Shown in pieces: positions 1 to 8,774 of a DNA stretch of 64,000 nucleotides. The stretch lies in contig NZ_CP060393.1 of NCBI RefSeq assembly GCF_014274685.1, forward strand, positions 1,671,501 to 1,735,500, given 5' to 3'. Origin of the DNA: Edaphobacter sp. 4G125. GTDB taxonomy: Bacteria > Acidobacteriota > Terriglobia > Terriglobales > Acidobacteriaceae. A model generated the notes under the pieces. It saw only the letters and a list, made by a program, of their open reading frames with translations, made no database searches and was not told the origin of the DNA. How positions within the stretch are numbered: the stretch's first letter is position 1; every line of letters begins with the position of its first letter. The position numbers and the translations under genes were made by a program.

Positions 1-230
1 ATGATCTCCTTAAGATGTTCTCGGAAGTTCGCGATCTCACTCCTTGTGTTGAGGGGGCTGGCAACTTCGTTGCGTGTTTCTGTTTCAGGAGTCGGTTGCA
101 TTACGGACCATCTTTAATTTGACCACGCTTTTCTACATTGCAACGAAGGCCTGTCAATTGTCGCATGTGATGACACTATTGGGGACGGTGTATGCGTTTC
201 CACTAGATTCCTCCTCGGACCGTTGCACAT

Positions 231-923
231 TCAGGAGCCTTTTAAGGCATGGCCACTGGAGGTTGAATAAGCACGTAGAAACATTTCAACGGCGGCATCG
301 ATGCGTTGTCGTTTTTCTTTCATGCTGAAGTTGTCCGGAACCCCAAGCATTGTCCAGCGAACGTATCCGCCGGTAATGAGACTCATCAAGTGTTCTGCCA
401 TGATTTGAGGATCACTCTTAACGAGTCGTTGTCGCTTGATCTGCTCCTCCATGTATTTGGCAAGAACAGTGACGCCACGTCCAGGGCCCAGCTCGTAGAA
501 GCGCTTTCCCAGATCTGGGAATCTCGATGATTCCATGCCTATTACTCTGACCATCCCACGTTGATTTTCCGAAAGAACTAATTGCAAAAGACGAAAACTA
601 TATTCTTTGAGCGTGTGTTCCATCGGCAGATCAGGCTGCAATGTCGTTGCAAAGTCGTTCAGTATTAACTCCATGCGCCGCTCTAGAACCGCAAGGAATA
701 GCTTCTCTTTATTCGGATATCGGGCGTAAAGAGTTGTCTTTGAGCAATTTCCGCGGCGCGCGATCTCGTTTGTGCTGGCACCTTCGAAGCCATGCTCGAT
801 AAACACTGCTGCGGCCACATCCAGAAGCTCGGCAACGCGGTTATCATCGAGCCTTGTTTGAATAGACGCACTCATCCCTTTCTTTTTCGCGCGTTCTCCT
901 TTTGCTGATAAGAGATCCTTCAT
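231..923 (-). CDS. TetR/AcrR family transcriptional repressor
   Basis: A 230-residue one-domain regulator. Residues about 30-75 form the TetR helix-turn-helix (AVFIEHGFEGASTNEIARR, then a recognition helix followed by TLYARYPNKEKLF), and the rest is an all-helical ligand and dimer domain. A second Met at about residue 17 (complement of 875) could be the true start, because the first 16 residues are Lys-rich and lie outside the usual domain; neither start has a convincing ribosome site. The gene is divergent from an EmrB-type exporter with 136 bp between them, and that gap holds a 21-bp dyad that fits a TetR operator. By family logic it represses the exporter, and probably itself, until a drug-like ligand binds. 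The ligand cannot be read from the sequence. Confidence 0.93.
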   Translation of the reverse strand: MKDLLSAKGERAKKKGMSASIQTRLDDNRVAELLDVAAAVFIEHGFEGASTNEIARRGNCSKTTLYARYPNKEKLFLAVLERRMELILNDFATTLQPDLPMEHTLKEYSFRLLQLVLSENQRGMVRVIGMESSRFPDLGKRFYELGPGRGVTVLAKYMEEQIKRQRLVKSDPQIMAEHLMSLITGGYVRWTMLGVPDNFSMKEKRQRIDAAVEMFLRAYSTSSGHALKGS

Positions 924-976
924 CGAAATTTATCTTACTGATCTTTTTCTGCATCCAGTCATCGTGGGATACATCA

Positions 977-997
977 GATACAGTACCATACGGTATC
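977..997. promoter_or_regulatory. Candidate TetR operator between tetR-like gene and MFS exporter
   Basis: Interrupted dyad with outer arms GATAC and GTATC and inner arms GTA and TAC; 8 of 10 position pairs around the centre at 987 are complementary. Its size (21 bp) and its place in the divergent spacer fit a TetR-dimer site controlling both genes. Binding is inferred. Confidence 0.55.
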
Positions 998-1059
998 GTT
1001 ACGCGAAGGCTAGTTTTTACTCCATGTAATCGATGCCCGGTCGCGAGGGGCTTCAGTAA

Positions 1060-2673
1060 ATGGCGACAGAGACACTTGCAGTGGAACAATCTGCTCCGGT
1101 CACACAGCGATGGAAGCCAGCAGTCAATCCCTGGCTGATCGCTGCTACCGTAGCCCTCGGTGCATTTATGGAGGTATTAGACACCTCCATCGCGAACGTT
1201 GCACTTCCTCATATTGCCGGAAGCCTTGGTGCCAGTCAGGACGAGAGTACTTGGGTTTTGACGGCGTATCTTGTTTCTAATGCTGTTGTGCTGCCAATGG
1301 GTGGTTGGGCGGCAAGCATTATTGGGCGGAAGCGCTTTTTTCAGCTATGTCTGCTCATCTTTACGGTCAGTTCTTTTTTATGCGGTATTGCGCCTACGTT
1401 GCCCATACTTTTGTTGTGTCGTGTCATTCAGGGGGCTGGTGGCGGTGGTCTCCAACCGATGGCTCAGGCCATTATGGCCGATTCTTTTGAGCCACAACAA
1501 AGGGGGCTGGCTTTTTCTCTCTATGGCCTCGTTGCTGTGCTTGCCCCATCCATCGGGCCAACACTCGGTGGGTGGATCACCGACAACTACAGCTGGAACT
1601 GGATTTTCTATATCAATATCCCTGTGGGAATCTGCTCGATTATTCTTACACAGCGTCTCGTCGAAGACCCACCGTGGATGAAGGCTGACAAGAAGAATCT
1701 CTCGAAGATCGATTCACTAGGGTTGACCTTGCTCGTTCTGTCGATGGCATCGTTGCAGATCATGCTGGACAAGGGAGAGGAAAAGGACTGGTTCCAGTCC
1801 ACCTTCATTCAGGCCTTTGGTATTACTTTTGCCATTACATTCATCGCGTTGATTGTCTGGGAGTGGCGCGCTAAAGAGCCGATCATGGACTTGAAGCTTC
1901 TCAAATCGAGGAACTTCTCTGTGTGTTGTTTTCTGATGCTGATCACTGGAGGTCTGCTCAATGCGTCCACGGTCCTGCAACCGCAATTTGAGCAGGCAAG
2001 CCTTGGATATACGGCAACAATCGCGGGTCTTTCCCTCTCTGCAGGAGGTATTCTCCTGGTGATCTTAATGCCCATGGCTGGACAAGCTCTTGCTAGAGTT
2101 CCGGCGCGCAATCTCGTTCTATTCGGTTTTGCAGTTTATGCAATTTCGTATTACTACACAGCGACACATCTCAATCTGGGATTGAGTTTTGGGGCCAACT
2201 CTTGGCTGAGGGTGATACAGGTCGTGGCTATTCCGTTTGTATTTATTTCCGTGACCACAGCCGGTTATTTTGGAATGCCTTCTGAAAAGAGCAACCAGAT
2301 CTCTGGTTTGATTAACTTTGTCCGGAACATTGGCGGAAGCATCCTGATTTCCTTAACCGGTGCTGCGGTTACCGAGAGGGGACAATTTCACGCTAATCAG
2401 CTGCTTCAGTATGTAACGCCCAGCAGTCCGATATTTCAGAGTGAGCTTAGGTCATTACAAAGTTCCCTCAGAGGAGCTTTCGGACCGGCAAATGCAAGTT
2501 ATCTTGCACAAGCGCAAATCTACCATCGATTGCAAGAGCAGGCGAACCTTCTTGCATACGTTGATGTCTATTTCTATCTGTGCGCGCTTTCGCTCTTGAT
2601 GATCCCATTGACCCTACTGCTTCGCAAGAACAACCCGAAGGAAAGCGCGAAAAGTCAAATCGCTGTTCATTAG
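1060..2673 (+). CDS. DHA2-family MFS drug exporter (EmrB/QacA type)
   Basis: A 537-residue inner-membrane proton antiporter of the 14-helix DHA2 class. The first helix carries the EmrB-like signature FMEVLDTSIANVALPHIAG, followed by WVLTAYLVSNAVVLPMGGW, a motif-A-like loop (ASIIGRKRFF), IQGAGGGGLQPMAQAIM and a motif-C-like GPTLGGWITD in helix 5. The length matches EmrB (about 510-540). EmrB proteins usually work with an EmrA adaptor and a TolC channel; no adaptor gene is adjacent, so it may act alone or borrow a partner. It is divergent from the TetR gene and probably repressed by it. The substrate is unknown; hydrophobic drugs or acids are typical for the family. No clear Shine-Dalgarno precedes the ATG. 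Confidence 0.93.
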   Translation: MATETLAVEQSAPVTQRWKPAVNPWLIAATVALGAFMEVLDTSIANVALPHIAGSLGASQDESTWVLTAYLVSNAVVLPMGGWAASIIGRKRFFQLCLLIFTVSSFLCGIAPTLPILLLCRVIQGAGGGGLQPMAQAIMADSFEPQQRGLAFSLYGLVAVLAPSIGPTLGGWITDNYSWNWIFYINIPVGICSIILTQRLVEDPPWMKADKKNLSKIDSLGLTLLVLSMASLQIMLDKGEEKDWFQSTFIQAFGITFAITFIALIVWEWRAKEPIMDLKLLKSRNFSVCCFLMLITGGLLNASTVLQPQFEQASLGYTATIAGLSLSAGGILLVILMPMAGQALARVPARNLVLFGFAVYAISYYYTATHLNLGLSFGANSWLRVIQVVAIPFVFISVTTAGYFGMPSEKSNQISGLINFVRNIGGSILISLTGAAVTERGQFHANQLLQYVTPSSPIFQSELRSLQSSLRGAFGPANASYLAQAQIYHRLQEQANLLAYVDVYFYLCALSLLMIPLTLLLRKNNPKESAKSQIAVH

Positions 2674-2911
2674 AATTCGCCATAATAGGTTTCGTGGAAT
2701 AGGCCCGAACTGGCGATAAGGAATTAGTCTTTCGCCGCATCGCTAAACGCTGGCGAAAATGCTCGATAAGTTTTATCCGGCAGGCTTTGCTGAGATGTTA
2801 ATCCGAGAGGTTGTAGTAGGACTGACCCGTGGAACTGCGGATTCTGCACGTCGTCCTTACAAACCCGAAGCCCCTCAGAAGCTGAGGATATGGTCGAGCG
2901 GACGTCCTACA

Positions 2912-3577
2912 TTAGAGTGCACCAACAACCTCGAAATTGGGACTGACAAAGATGTGATGCGGCCAGTTAACGCCAATATTGTGAACTTCGTATTCCCCGC
3001 CACTCAGCATCACAACGCGATCGACAATGCCCGCAGCGTAACTAGCTAATGCTGCCTTGGTCGCCTTTTCGGCCATGATGCCACTGACAATCATCCCGGC
3101 CCCTTCACTGTAATTGGCAGAAATCTGACCGACCTGTTTTGGCGCGGATGGCGCGCCGCGTTGGAACGGGATCACTCCATAGGCGGAGAAACTCGTAGGG
3201 TGGTTCTTGTCGGCATCTCGCACAATAACTTGGCTGGCTGCGATGGATCGACCGTTGACCATCCCGAGTACGAGCACGTCGTCACCTTTTGCGAGGACAC
3301 TCGTTGTGGTCGGAGTTGTTCCCTTCAGATACTCCGTAGAGAGCGACTCGTTGACGAGCACCTTCTGATCGGTCCATGTTGAAACCATGAAACTCGACGA
3401 CGACATGCTCTCAATCGTTCCAACGACTCCTCCCGTGGCTGGCCCGGAGCGGGCATTAGATCCTCTGCTGTCACGCGCGCTTTGCGCCGAGATGGGTTCG
3501 GGAAGTTCGAACATTGCCATCAGCGCGATGGTTGAAACGGAGATAGCAAAGACCTTCGTGAATTGCCGAAAGAACAT
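2912..3577 (-). CDS. Secreted protein with a DUF5666-like domain
   Basis: A 221-residue protein with a signal peptide (hydrophobic FAISVSTIALMAMF, likely cleaved near ISAQSA). Residues about 45-120 follow the small beta-barrel pattern of DUF5666: GVVGTIESMSSSSFMVST, then VLAKGDDVLVLG and SIAASQVIVRD. The C-terminal half (about 120-221) is Gly/Ala rich and ends in a short beta-like stretch, and I do not recognise it. DUF5666 proteins are common secreted proteins in acidobacteria with no assigned biochemical role. It stands alone, convergent with the MFS gene across 238 bp, with no obvious operon partner. Export to the periplasm is well supported; function is not assigned. Confidence 0.7.
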   Translation of the reverse strand: MFFRQFTKVFAISVSTIALMAMFELPEPISAQSARDSRGSNARSGPATGGVVGTIESMSSSSFMVSTWTDQKVLVNESLSTEYLKGTTPTTTSVLAKGDDVLVLGMVNGRSIAASQVIVRDADKNHPTSFSAYGVIPFQRGAPSAPKQVGQISANYSEGAGMIVSGIMAEKATKAALASYAAGIVDRVVMLSGGEYEVHNIGVNWPHHIFVSPNFEVVGAL

Positions 3578-4052
3578 GGAGTAATGCCTTTCGCAATCCG
3601 CCGACCTTGCACGATCACGGACTGCATCTGCGTGCCTTTTGTCACTTACTGTAAACGTGTTCGAGGCTCCAGGCCGCTTTTGTTATTGACGATCACAGTG
3701 GAGTAATAGTTTACGAGAAACTTTATAGATGTATAGGCTTGCGACTTGATGGTGGATGCTTTTCGAAGGTGAATCCAAATCGTTAATTACACAGCAAATT
3801 GCCTAATTGCTGCACGATCAATGACCATATGGTACTGACATCTACTACACTCTCCTCGGAACTAGCCTTATCGGAGCTGTTACTCCTGTAATGGCCGGTA
3901 ATACGGGCGATGTGACGATCACGAGCTGGAGTCGGCTTTCAGAATGGTGCGTCCTGTCTGTCGGCAATGAGCGGTAGTACTTTGACGGCGTCGCAGAACT
4001 CAGTTTCACACACTGGTACCAGCACTGCATGCACCTTTGGCAATAAAGCAAT
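3578..4052. other. Intergenic stretch of 475 bp with no convincing gene
   Basis: It holds only short open frames on both strands. Near 3836-3980 a plus-strand frame reads like a Gly/Thr-rich secreted-protein piece (LIGAVTPVMAGNTGDVTITS) and a second frame downstream ends in TSTACTFGNKAI, which may be the tail of a frameshifted relic. The stretch presumably also contains the promoter of the fucosidase gene, but I see no strong -35/-10 pair. Confidence 0.4.
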
Positions 4053-5732
4053 ATGATCGGATGGATGAAGCTCTTTCTCGTTGGCCTGCTTGCACTCTGT
4101 TCGACATCTCTTGCGCAAGAACATGTCCAGGATAAGCCCTTTCCGCGCTCGGAACCTCGTCCGTCCGCTTCTACGGTGCAGCAGTGGCAGGACCGCAAGT
4201 TTGGCATGTTTATTCATTTCGGTTTGTATTCCCAGCTTGGCGGAATGTGGAAAGACAAGAAGATCGACAATGGCTACAGCGAGCAGATTATGGCGAACGC
4301 TCCCGTTCCACTCGATGAGTATGCTGCGACAGCGAGGAGCTTCAATCCCGGCAAATGGAATCCCGATGCAATCGTTGCTCTGGCGAAGGCTGCCGGTATG
4401 CGTTATATCGTCATCACATCCAAACACCACGATGGCTTCAATATGTTCCATACAGCTCAAACGAAGTACAACGTTGTGGATGCCACGGCATATCACCGCG
4501 ACATCGTGAAGGAGCTTGCCGATGCCTGCAAGCGCGGCGGGATTGGCTTCGGGGTGTACTACTCTTCCATCGATTGGCACCAGCCCGGAATGGATCACTA
4601 CATTGAGGGCAACAGCAACCCGCTGAGCGAAGTACATGCGCAGTTTAACGTAGCTCAGCTGCGTGAGTTGTTATCGAACTACGGCCCCATTACCGAAATC
4701 TGGTTCGATATGGGCAAGCCGACTCCTGAGCAGAGCAAGCTCTTTGCAACCACGGTGCACAACCTGCAGCCACAGACGATGGTGAGCGGCCGCGTGTGGA
4801 ATTATCAGGGGGACTTTACTGTCATGGGCGACAATGAGGTTCCAGCGTATGGCATTGATGAGCCTTGGCAGACGCCCGCCTCCATCTTTCCTGAGACCTG
4901 GGGCTATCGTTCATGGCAGAAACGTGACAATCTGCAGGGCAAGATCCACGAGAACATCACGCGACTCGTCCAGGTCGTAAGCCGTGGTGGCAACTACATC
5001 CTCAATATCGGACCAGAAGGCGACGGCTCGGTGGTGCCTTACGAAGCTGACGTACTGCACGGCATCGGCGCGTGGCTCAAACCCAATGCGGAAGCAATCT
5101 ATGGTACGGCGGCGTCCCCATTTGCTAACCTCGAATTTGGTTATGCGACCGTAAAGGGCAATGCCGTGTACCTGTTCGCGAAATCATTACCAGCTGACGG
5201 TATGCTGCGTCTTCCGCACGCGAGCCATACCCAATGGCAGTCCGCAAAGATGCTCGTTTCAGGCAAGCCGCTAGTGATGCACACCGGTAGCGATGAGCTC
5301 TTCGTGAAGGTTCCAGCTGATGTCGCAACCGGTTATATGCCCGTCATCAAGCTGCAATTCCGAGGCCCCCTTCATATCGATGAAGTTCTGCCCCCTGTGG
5401 GACCGCTGACGCTTGATCCGAGTACTGCAGAGAAGTTTTACAACTACAACGGCGAGGGATACGAAGCGCCCAAAACGCTCTACAAATATCGTTGGGGCGT
5501 TTCTGCGGGATGTGCCGCTCTTATCTTTCACGTTGACGGGGAAGGTAGCATCACCTTGATCAGTAATGGCCACGCACGGCTGATTCCCGTGCAAGAAGGC
5601 ACTCGGGTGGAAACAACTATCGGTGCAGACCATACGCTGGAACTTACTCCACCCGAGCCTTTTGAGAAGGGCACGTCGTTGCCTGTGAAGATCCGATCGA
5701 TCGAGTTTACGCCAGAGGCTTGTAAGCGCTGA
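4053..5732 (+). CDS. Secreted alpha-L-fucosidase, GH29
   Basis: A 559-residue exported glycosidase that removes terminal alpha-L-fucose from plant or animal glycans by a retaining mechanism. A signal peptide (LFLVGLLALCSTSLAQ) comes first. The GH29 barrel starts with QQWQDRKFGMFIHFGLYS, followed by YIVITSKHHDGFNMF, which is diagnostic for the family. Asp219 in the EIWFDMG strand is the expected catalytic nucleophile. RLVQVVSRGGNYILNIGPEGDG closes the barrel near residue 330, and the rest is a beta-rich accessory region typical of the longer GH29 enzymes. The neighbouring genes are unrelated to sugar use, so it seems to be a stand-alone gene; the mannose-glycan locus lies 27 kb away. No clear ribosome site precedes the ATG, which opens the leader directly. 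Confidence 0.95.
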   Translation: MIGWMKLFLVGLLALCSTSLAQEHVQDKPFPRSEPRPSASTVQQWQDRKFGMFIHFGLYSQLGGMWKDKKIDNGYSEQIMANAPVPLDEYAATARSFNPGKWNPDAIVALAKAAGMRYIVITSKHHDGFNMFHTAQTKYNVVDATAYHRDIVKELADACKRGGIGFGVYYSSIDWHQPGMDHYIEGNSNPLSEVHAQFNVAQLRELLSNYGPITEIWFDMGKPTPEQSKLFATTVHNLQPQTMVSGRVWNYQGDFTVMGDNEVPAYGIDEPWQTPASIFPETWGYRSWQKRDNLQGKIHENITRLVQVVSRGGNYILNIGPEGDGSVVPYEADVLHGIGAWLKPNAEAIYGTAASPFANLEFGYATVKGNAVYLFAKSLPADGMLRLPHASHTQWQSAKMLVSGKPLVMHTGSDELFVKVPADVATGYMPVIKLQFRGPLHIDEVLPPVGPLTLDPSTAEKFYNYNGEGYEAPKTLYKYRWGVSAGCAALIFHVDGEGSITLISNGHARLIPVQEGTRVETTIGADHTLELTPPEPFEKGTSLPVKIRSIEFTPEACKR

Positions 5733-6292
5733 AAAGACGGGGGAACTTGTCGGTGCCCGGTACCGAACAATCTCGGAATCCTTGGCAACTTCATGTACAC
5801 CGCTACCCGTCTCGATCGAGTCGATCGGGGCGAACGACATCAGAAATACCGTGTTGAACGCCTTGACGACACAATTAGGATGGATAGGTTTGTCCTATTC
5901 ATTCATTAAAAAGAGTGCTGTTTGAGAAATCTCAAAACAATTCGATTGAACTCGCGAGGGTTGCTCCAGCACTGGGAAATGACCAGCAAGCGACGTTGAC
6001 CTATATTTGGTTGAACCTTCTATCATCGCCAGTGCGCCTCTAGGGTTGGAAGATAGTTCCGGGTGTTGTTGACTGCAACGACATAAATACGTTCTTTTCG
6101 GACATCGGATCTATCGCCGAAGCGATTCAAGTGTGCTTCGGAGAGCTCATCTATAGTGATTCAATACATGCTGCAACGGCCCTATAGATGCGCACGTTGA
6201 AAATGTCCGAAATTGCTGTATCCGTGTCATGGAGATTCGCTCAAGGCGAAGCTACCGTAATTCCTGTGAGAAGGCTCACAGGAGAAATGCAA
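5733..6292. other. Intergenic stretch of 560 bp; possible gene relic and promoter of the HD-oxidase-GlxA run
   Basis: No intact gene is seen. On the minus strand at 5841-5873 a short frame reads CVVKAFNTVFL, which resembles the VKAFNT strand of NADP-dependent F420-reductase-like Rossmann proteins, so this may be a tiny relic. A perfect 6-bp hairpin (TTTGAG/CTCAAA) lies at 5931-5946. Two copies of TTTCGGACAT in opposite orientation lie at 6096-6105 and 6203-6212, upstream of the HD gene. Upstream in-frame codons (from 6188) are probably untranslated because the ribosome site sits just before 6293. Confidence 0.4.
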
Positions 6293-6961
6293 ATGACTAC
6301 TTCGAATTCTGACCTTGCTTCGGTGAAGTCGATCACCGGCATCAATATCCCTGACACAAAGCTGGCGCGAGAGATTACCGAATTCATTCGGGACACAGAG
6401 ACGGAGCTGCTCTTCAACCATTCCAGCCGTGTCTACTACTTTGGCGCGATCGCCGGCAAGCAGCGTGGACTGAACTTCGACCCTGAACTACTCTATGCAG
6501 GCGCGATGTTTCACGACATCGGTCTGATGCCGAGCCATAGCAGCCCCATAGACCGCTTCGAAGTGGATGGAGCAAATGCGGCTCGCGCCTTCCTGAAGTC
6601 CCGCGGTATTCCGCAGCAGGATCTTGATACGGTCTGGACTGCGATTGCTCTGCATACAACCCCAGGCGTTCCTGAGTACATGCATCCAGTCATTGCACTT
6701 GTAACAGCAGGGGTCGAGATGGATGTGCTTGGATTGACCTACTCTCAGTATTCCGACCAGATACGGAATGCGGTCGTCTCTGAGTATCCTCGCACTCCGA
6801 ACTTCAAGGAAGACATCATTCAAGCGTTCTATGACGGCATCCATAAGAAGCCAGATACTACCTTCGGCAACGTCAAGACAGATGTACTCGCAGATAAAGA
6901 TCCGAAGTTTGTGCGTGGCAACTTCTGCAGCGTAATCCGCGCCTCAGGCTGGATTGCGTAG
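6293..6961 (+). CDS. HD-domain protein, cyanamide hydratase-like
   Basis: A 222-residue cytosolic metal-dependent HD protein. The start at 6293 is preferred because GGAG lies 8 nt upstream; an earlier in-frame ATG at 6188 lacks one. HD metal ligands are visible as His43 (NHSSRVYYFG), His74-Asp75 (MFHDIG), His121 (ALHTTPG) and Asp144 (AGVEMDVLG). The order and the surrounding words (LFNHS, RFEVDGANAARAFL, AIALHTTPG) match the small HD family that includes fungal cyanamide hydratase rather than nucleotide phosphohydrolases. Most bacterial members have no tested substrate, so a hydratase role is inference. It leads a co-directional run with a multicopper oxidase 107 bp downstream and a GlxA-type regulator after that. 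A role in dealing with a small reactive nitrogen or carbonyl compound is possible. Confidence 0.85.
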   Translation: MTTSNSDLASVKSITGINIPDTKLAREITEFIRDTETELLFNHSSRVYYFGAIAGKQRGLNFDPELLYAGAMFHDIGLMPSHSSPIDRFEVDGANAARAFLKSRGIPQQDLDTVWTAIALHTTPGVPEYMHPVIALVTAGVEMDVLGLTYSQYSDQIRNAVVSEYPRTPNFKEDIIQAFYDGIHKKPDTTFGNVKTDVLADKDPKFVRGNFCSVIRASGWIA

Positions 6962-7068
6962 CTTAACTTACAAGCCGCATTGCTCAAAGGCCCTCATTCG
7001 AAAGAGTGGGGCCTGCTTGAACAGTCAATGATTCCAGAGAGAGAAGCCGGGGAGGGAAAGGAGGCATC

Positions 7069-8733
7069 GTGCGATCCGAGCTAGTCATGTGCGCATCGAA
7101 ATGCATTCCCAGCCGATATCTGTTGACTCATGCAGTTGCCAAAGCCACTCGGGCATTTCATCGTCCGAATACACGAGTTGCGGAAACCACGAACGATGTC
7201 TTGCGACAGTTAAGCACTAAGAATGATCCGAACGTTCTGTCCGTCCGGTTCCCGATCGTCTTGCTGGCCGCATGTGTCACGGCGGTTGCCGCGTGCATAC
7301 CGTGTGCTTCACAAAGTCGTTCTCCAGAAGTGTCCCGAGTGATTCTTACTACGCCTCCCGAGGTGTATTCTCCCGTCGTTCTCGCGGCCGTCAACGATCC
7401 CGTCACTGGCAAGGGAGCATTTCAATTTCAGGGTCGAGATATTCCTCCCGTGATTCACGCCCGTCCTGGAACGACATTGCATGTCACGTACGTCAATTCC
7501 ATGACGCGCCACTCCCATGAGCAATGCGTCGATGGATCCTGCATGAATATGACGAATCTCCATTTTCACGGCCTTCATGTCTCGCCCGATGCTCCGCAGG
7601 ACGATGTCATTTCGATGATGGCAAACCCAGGAGAGACATTGCATTATTCGGTTGTGATTCCTGAAGACCAGCCCCCAGGGCTCTACTGGTATCACACACA
7701 TCCTCATGGCGAGAGCTATCAACAGGATCTGGATGGAATGTCTGGGGCTATCGTGGTCGATGGTATCGAGCGATATGACCCCGAAATTCGGAACATGACG
7801 CAGCGCATCCTCGTTCTTCGCGACCGGGTTACGTCGAAACACGATCCAACAGCGCAAGTGTGGCGGAATGCCGTTGAGGTCTCCCAAAACTGTTCTACAG
7901 CGACTGAGGTGCCAGAACGCATCTTTACAGTGAACGGGGTGGTGCGCCCCCGGATTCCAATTGCTCCGAAGGAACGGCAGTTTTGGAGAATTGTGAACGC
8001 ATCGCCGGATCTATATGCCGATCTCAAAATCGACGGAGAACAACTGGAAATCGTTGCCCTCGATGGCATGCCGATTGGATTTCACGATCCGGGCCGAAAG
8101 ACAGAATTCGCGAATCATATTCTCTTACCGCCAGCAGGGCGTGTGGAGGCAATCGTTACCGGTCCGAGGGACGGACGAGTAGCGTCACTTCGAACACAAT
8201 GCTTCGACACGGGGCCCGATGGAGACCCGAACCCCACAATGGTGATCGCGGATCTCGTTCCCGGTCAATCGCATGCCAACCATCCTGAGATAAAGGGAAC
8301 TGTTTCCGGTCGAGCATTCTACAAACCGGTTCCGTATAAGACTCTTGAAAATGTCGAATCACGAGCGCCGGACTACACAGTCAGGTTCACAGAGGACAAG
8401 CACGGCTTCTACATCAATGATCGCAAGTATGGGCCAAACGACCCGCCAATGACGACGGCCAGCATCGGTTCGTACTATCACTGGCGCGTTGTAAATTCCA
8501 CTCGTGAGGTGCATCCGTTTCATATCCACCAGGTCCATTTTCTGGTGTATAGCAGAAATGATCAGTCAATGAAGCAGCCGGTATGGCTGGATACAGTCAA
8601 TGTCCCGGTCGGAGAGAGTTTGGATATAGTGATGGATTTCACTGATCCGATCATTCGCGGCGTATCGCTCTTTCATTGTCATCTGCTGAGTCACGAGGAC
8701 AAGGGTATGATGGCAAAGGTCCTATTTAAGTAA
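7069..8733 (+). CDS. Periplasmic multicopper oxidase (laccase/CueO-like)
   Basis: A 554-residue three-cupredoxin oxidase that couples one-electron oxidation of a substrate (phenols or Cu(I) in relatives) to reduction of O2 to water. All four copper-ligand blocks are present: HFHGLH at 165-170, HTHPH at 209-213, HPFHIH at 482-487, and HCHLLSH followed by Met547 at 536-547. These supply the type 1 Cys-His-His-Met site and the trinuclear cluster. A GTG at 7069 follows AGGAGG closely, but this leaves about 55 hydrophilic residues before the hydrophobic leader RFPIVLLAACVTAVAACIP, so the true start may lie further in; either way export is expected. It lies between an HD protein and a GlxA-like regulator on the same strand. 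There is no Met-rich insert like that of CueO, so a copper-only role is not favoured. Confidence 0.93.
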   Translation: MRSELVMCASKCIPSRYLLTHAVAKATRAFHRPNTRVAETTNDVLRQLSTKNDPNVLSVRFPIVLLAACVTAVAACIPCASQSRSPEVSRVILTTPPEVYSPVVLAAVNDPVTGKGAFQFQGRDIPPVIHARPGTTLHVTYVNSMTRHSHEQCVDGSCMNMTNLHFHGLHVSPDAPQDDVISMMANPGETLHYSVVIPEDQPPGLYWYHTHPHGESYQQDLDGMSGAIVVDGIERYDPEIRNMTQRILVLRDRVTSKHDPTAQVWRNAVEVSQNCSTATEVPERIFTVNGVVRPRIPIAPKERQFWRIVNASPDLYADLKIDGEQLEIVALDGMPIGFHDPGRKTEFANHILLPPAGRVEAIVTGPRDGRVASLRTQCFDTGPDGDPNPTMVIADLVPGQSHANHPEIKGTVSGRAFYKPVPYKTLENVESRAPDYTVRFTEDKHGFYINDRKYGPNDPPMTTASIGSYYHWRVVNSTREVHPFHIHQVHFLVYSRNDQSMKQPVWLDTVNVPVGESLDIVMDFTDPIIRGVSLFHCHLLSHEDKGMMAKVLFK

Positions 8734-8774
8734 CGTCGTGCGAGGTGGTACGACCACTCTCCTAAAATAAAGGC

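Noticed and set aside
1-230. Plus-strand frame at 74-328 near the window start
   Set aside because: It runs antisense into the TetR gene, has no ribosome site and its composition looks random.
2730-2758. TTTCGCC/GGCGAAA inverted repeat after the MFS exporter
   Set aside because: A 15-nt loop and no T-run make it weak as a terminator; left out.
5271-5840. Minus-strand 189-codon frame
   Set aside because: It is mostly antisense to the fucosidase C-terminus; only the short VKAFNTVF region just upstream looks protein-like.
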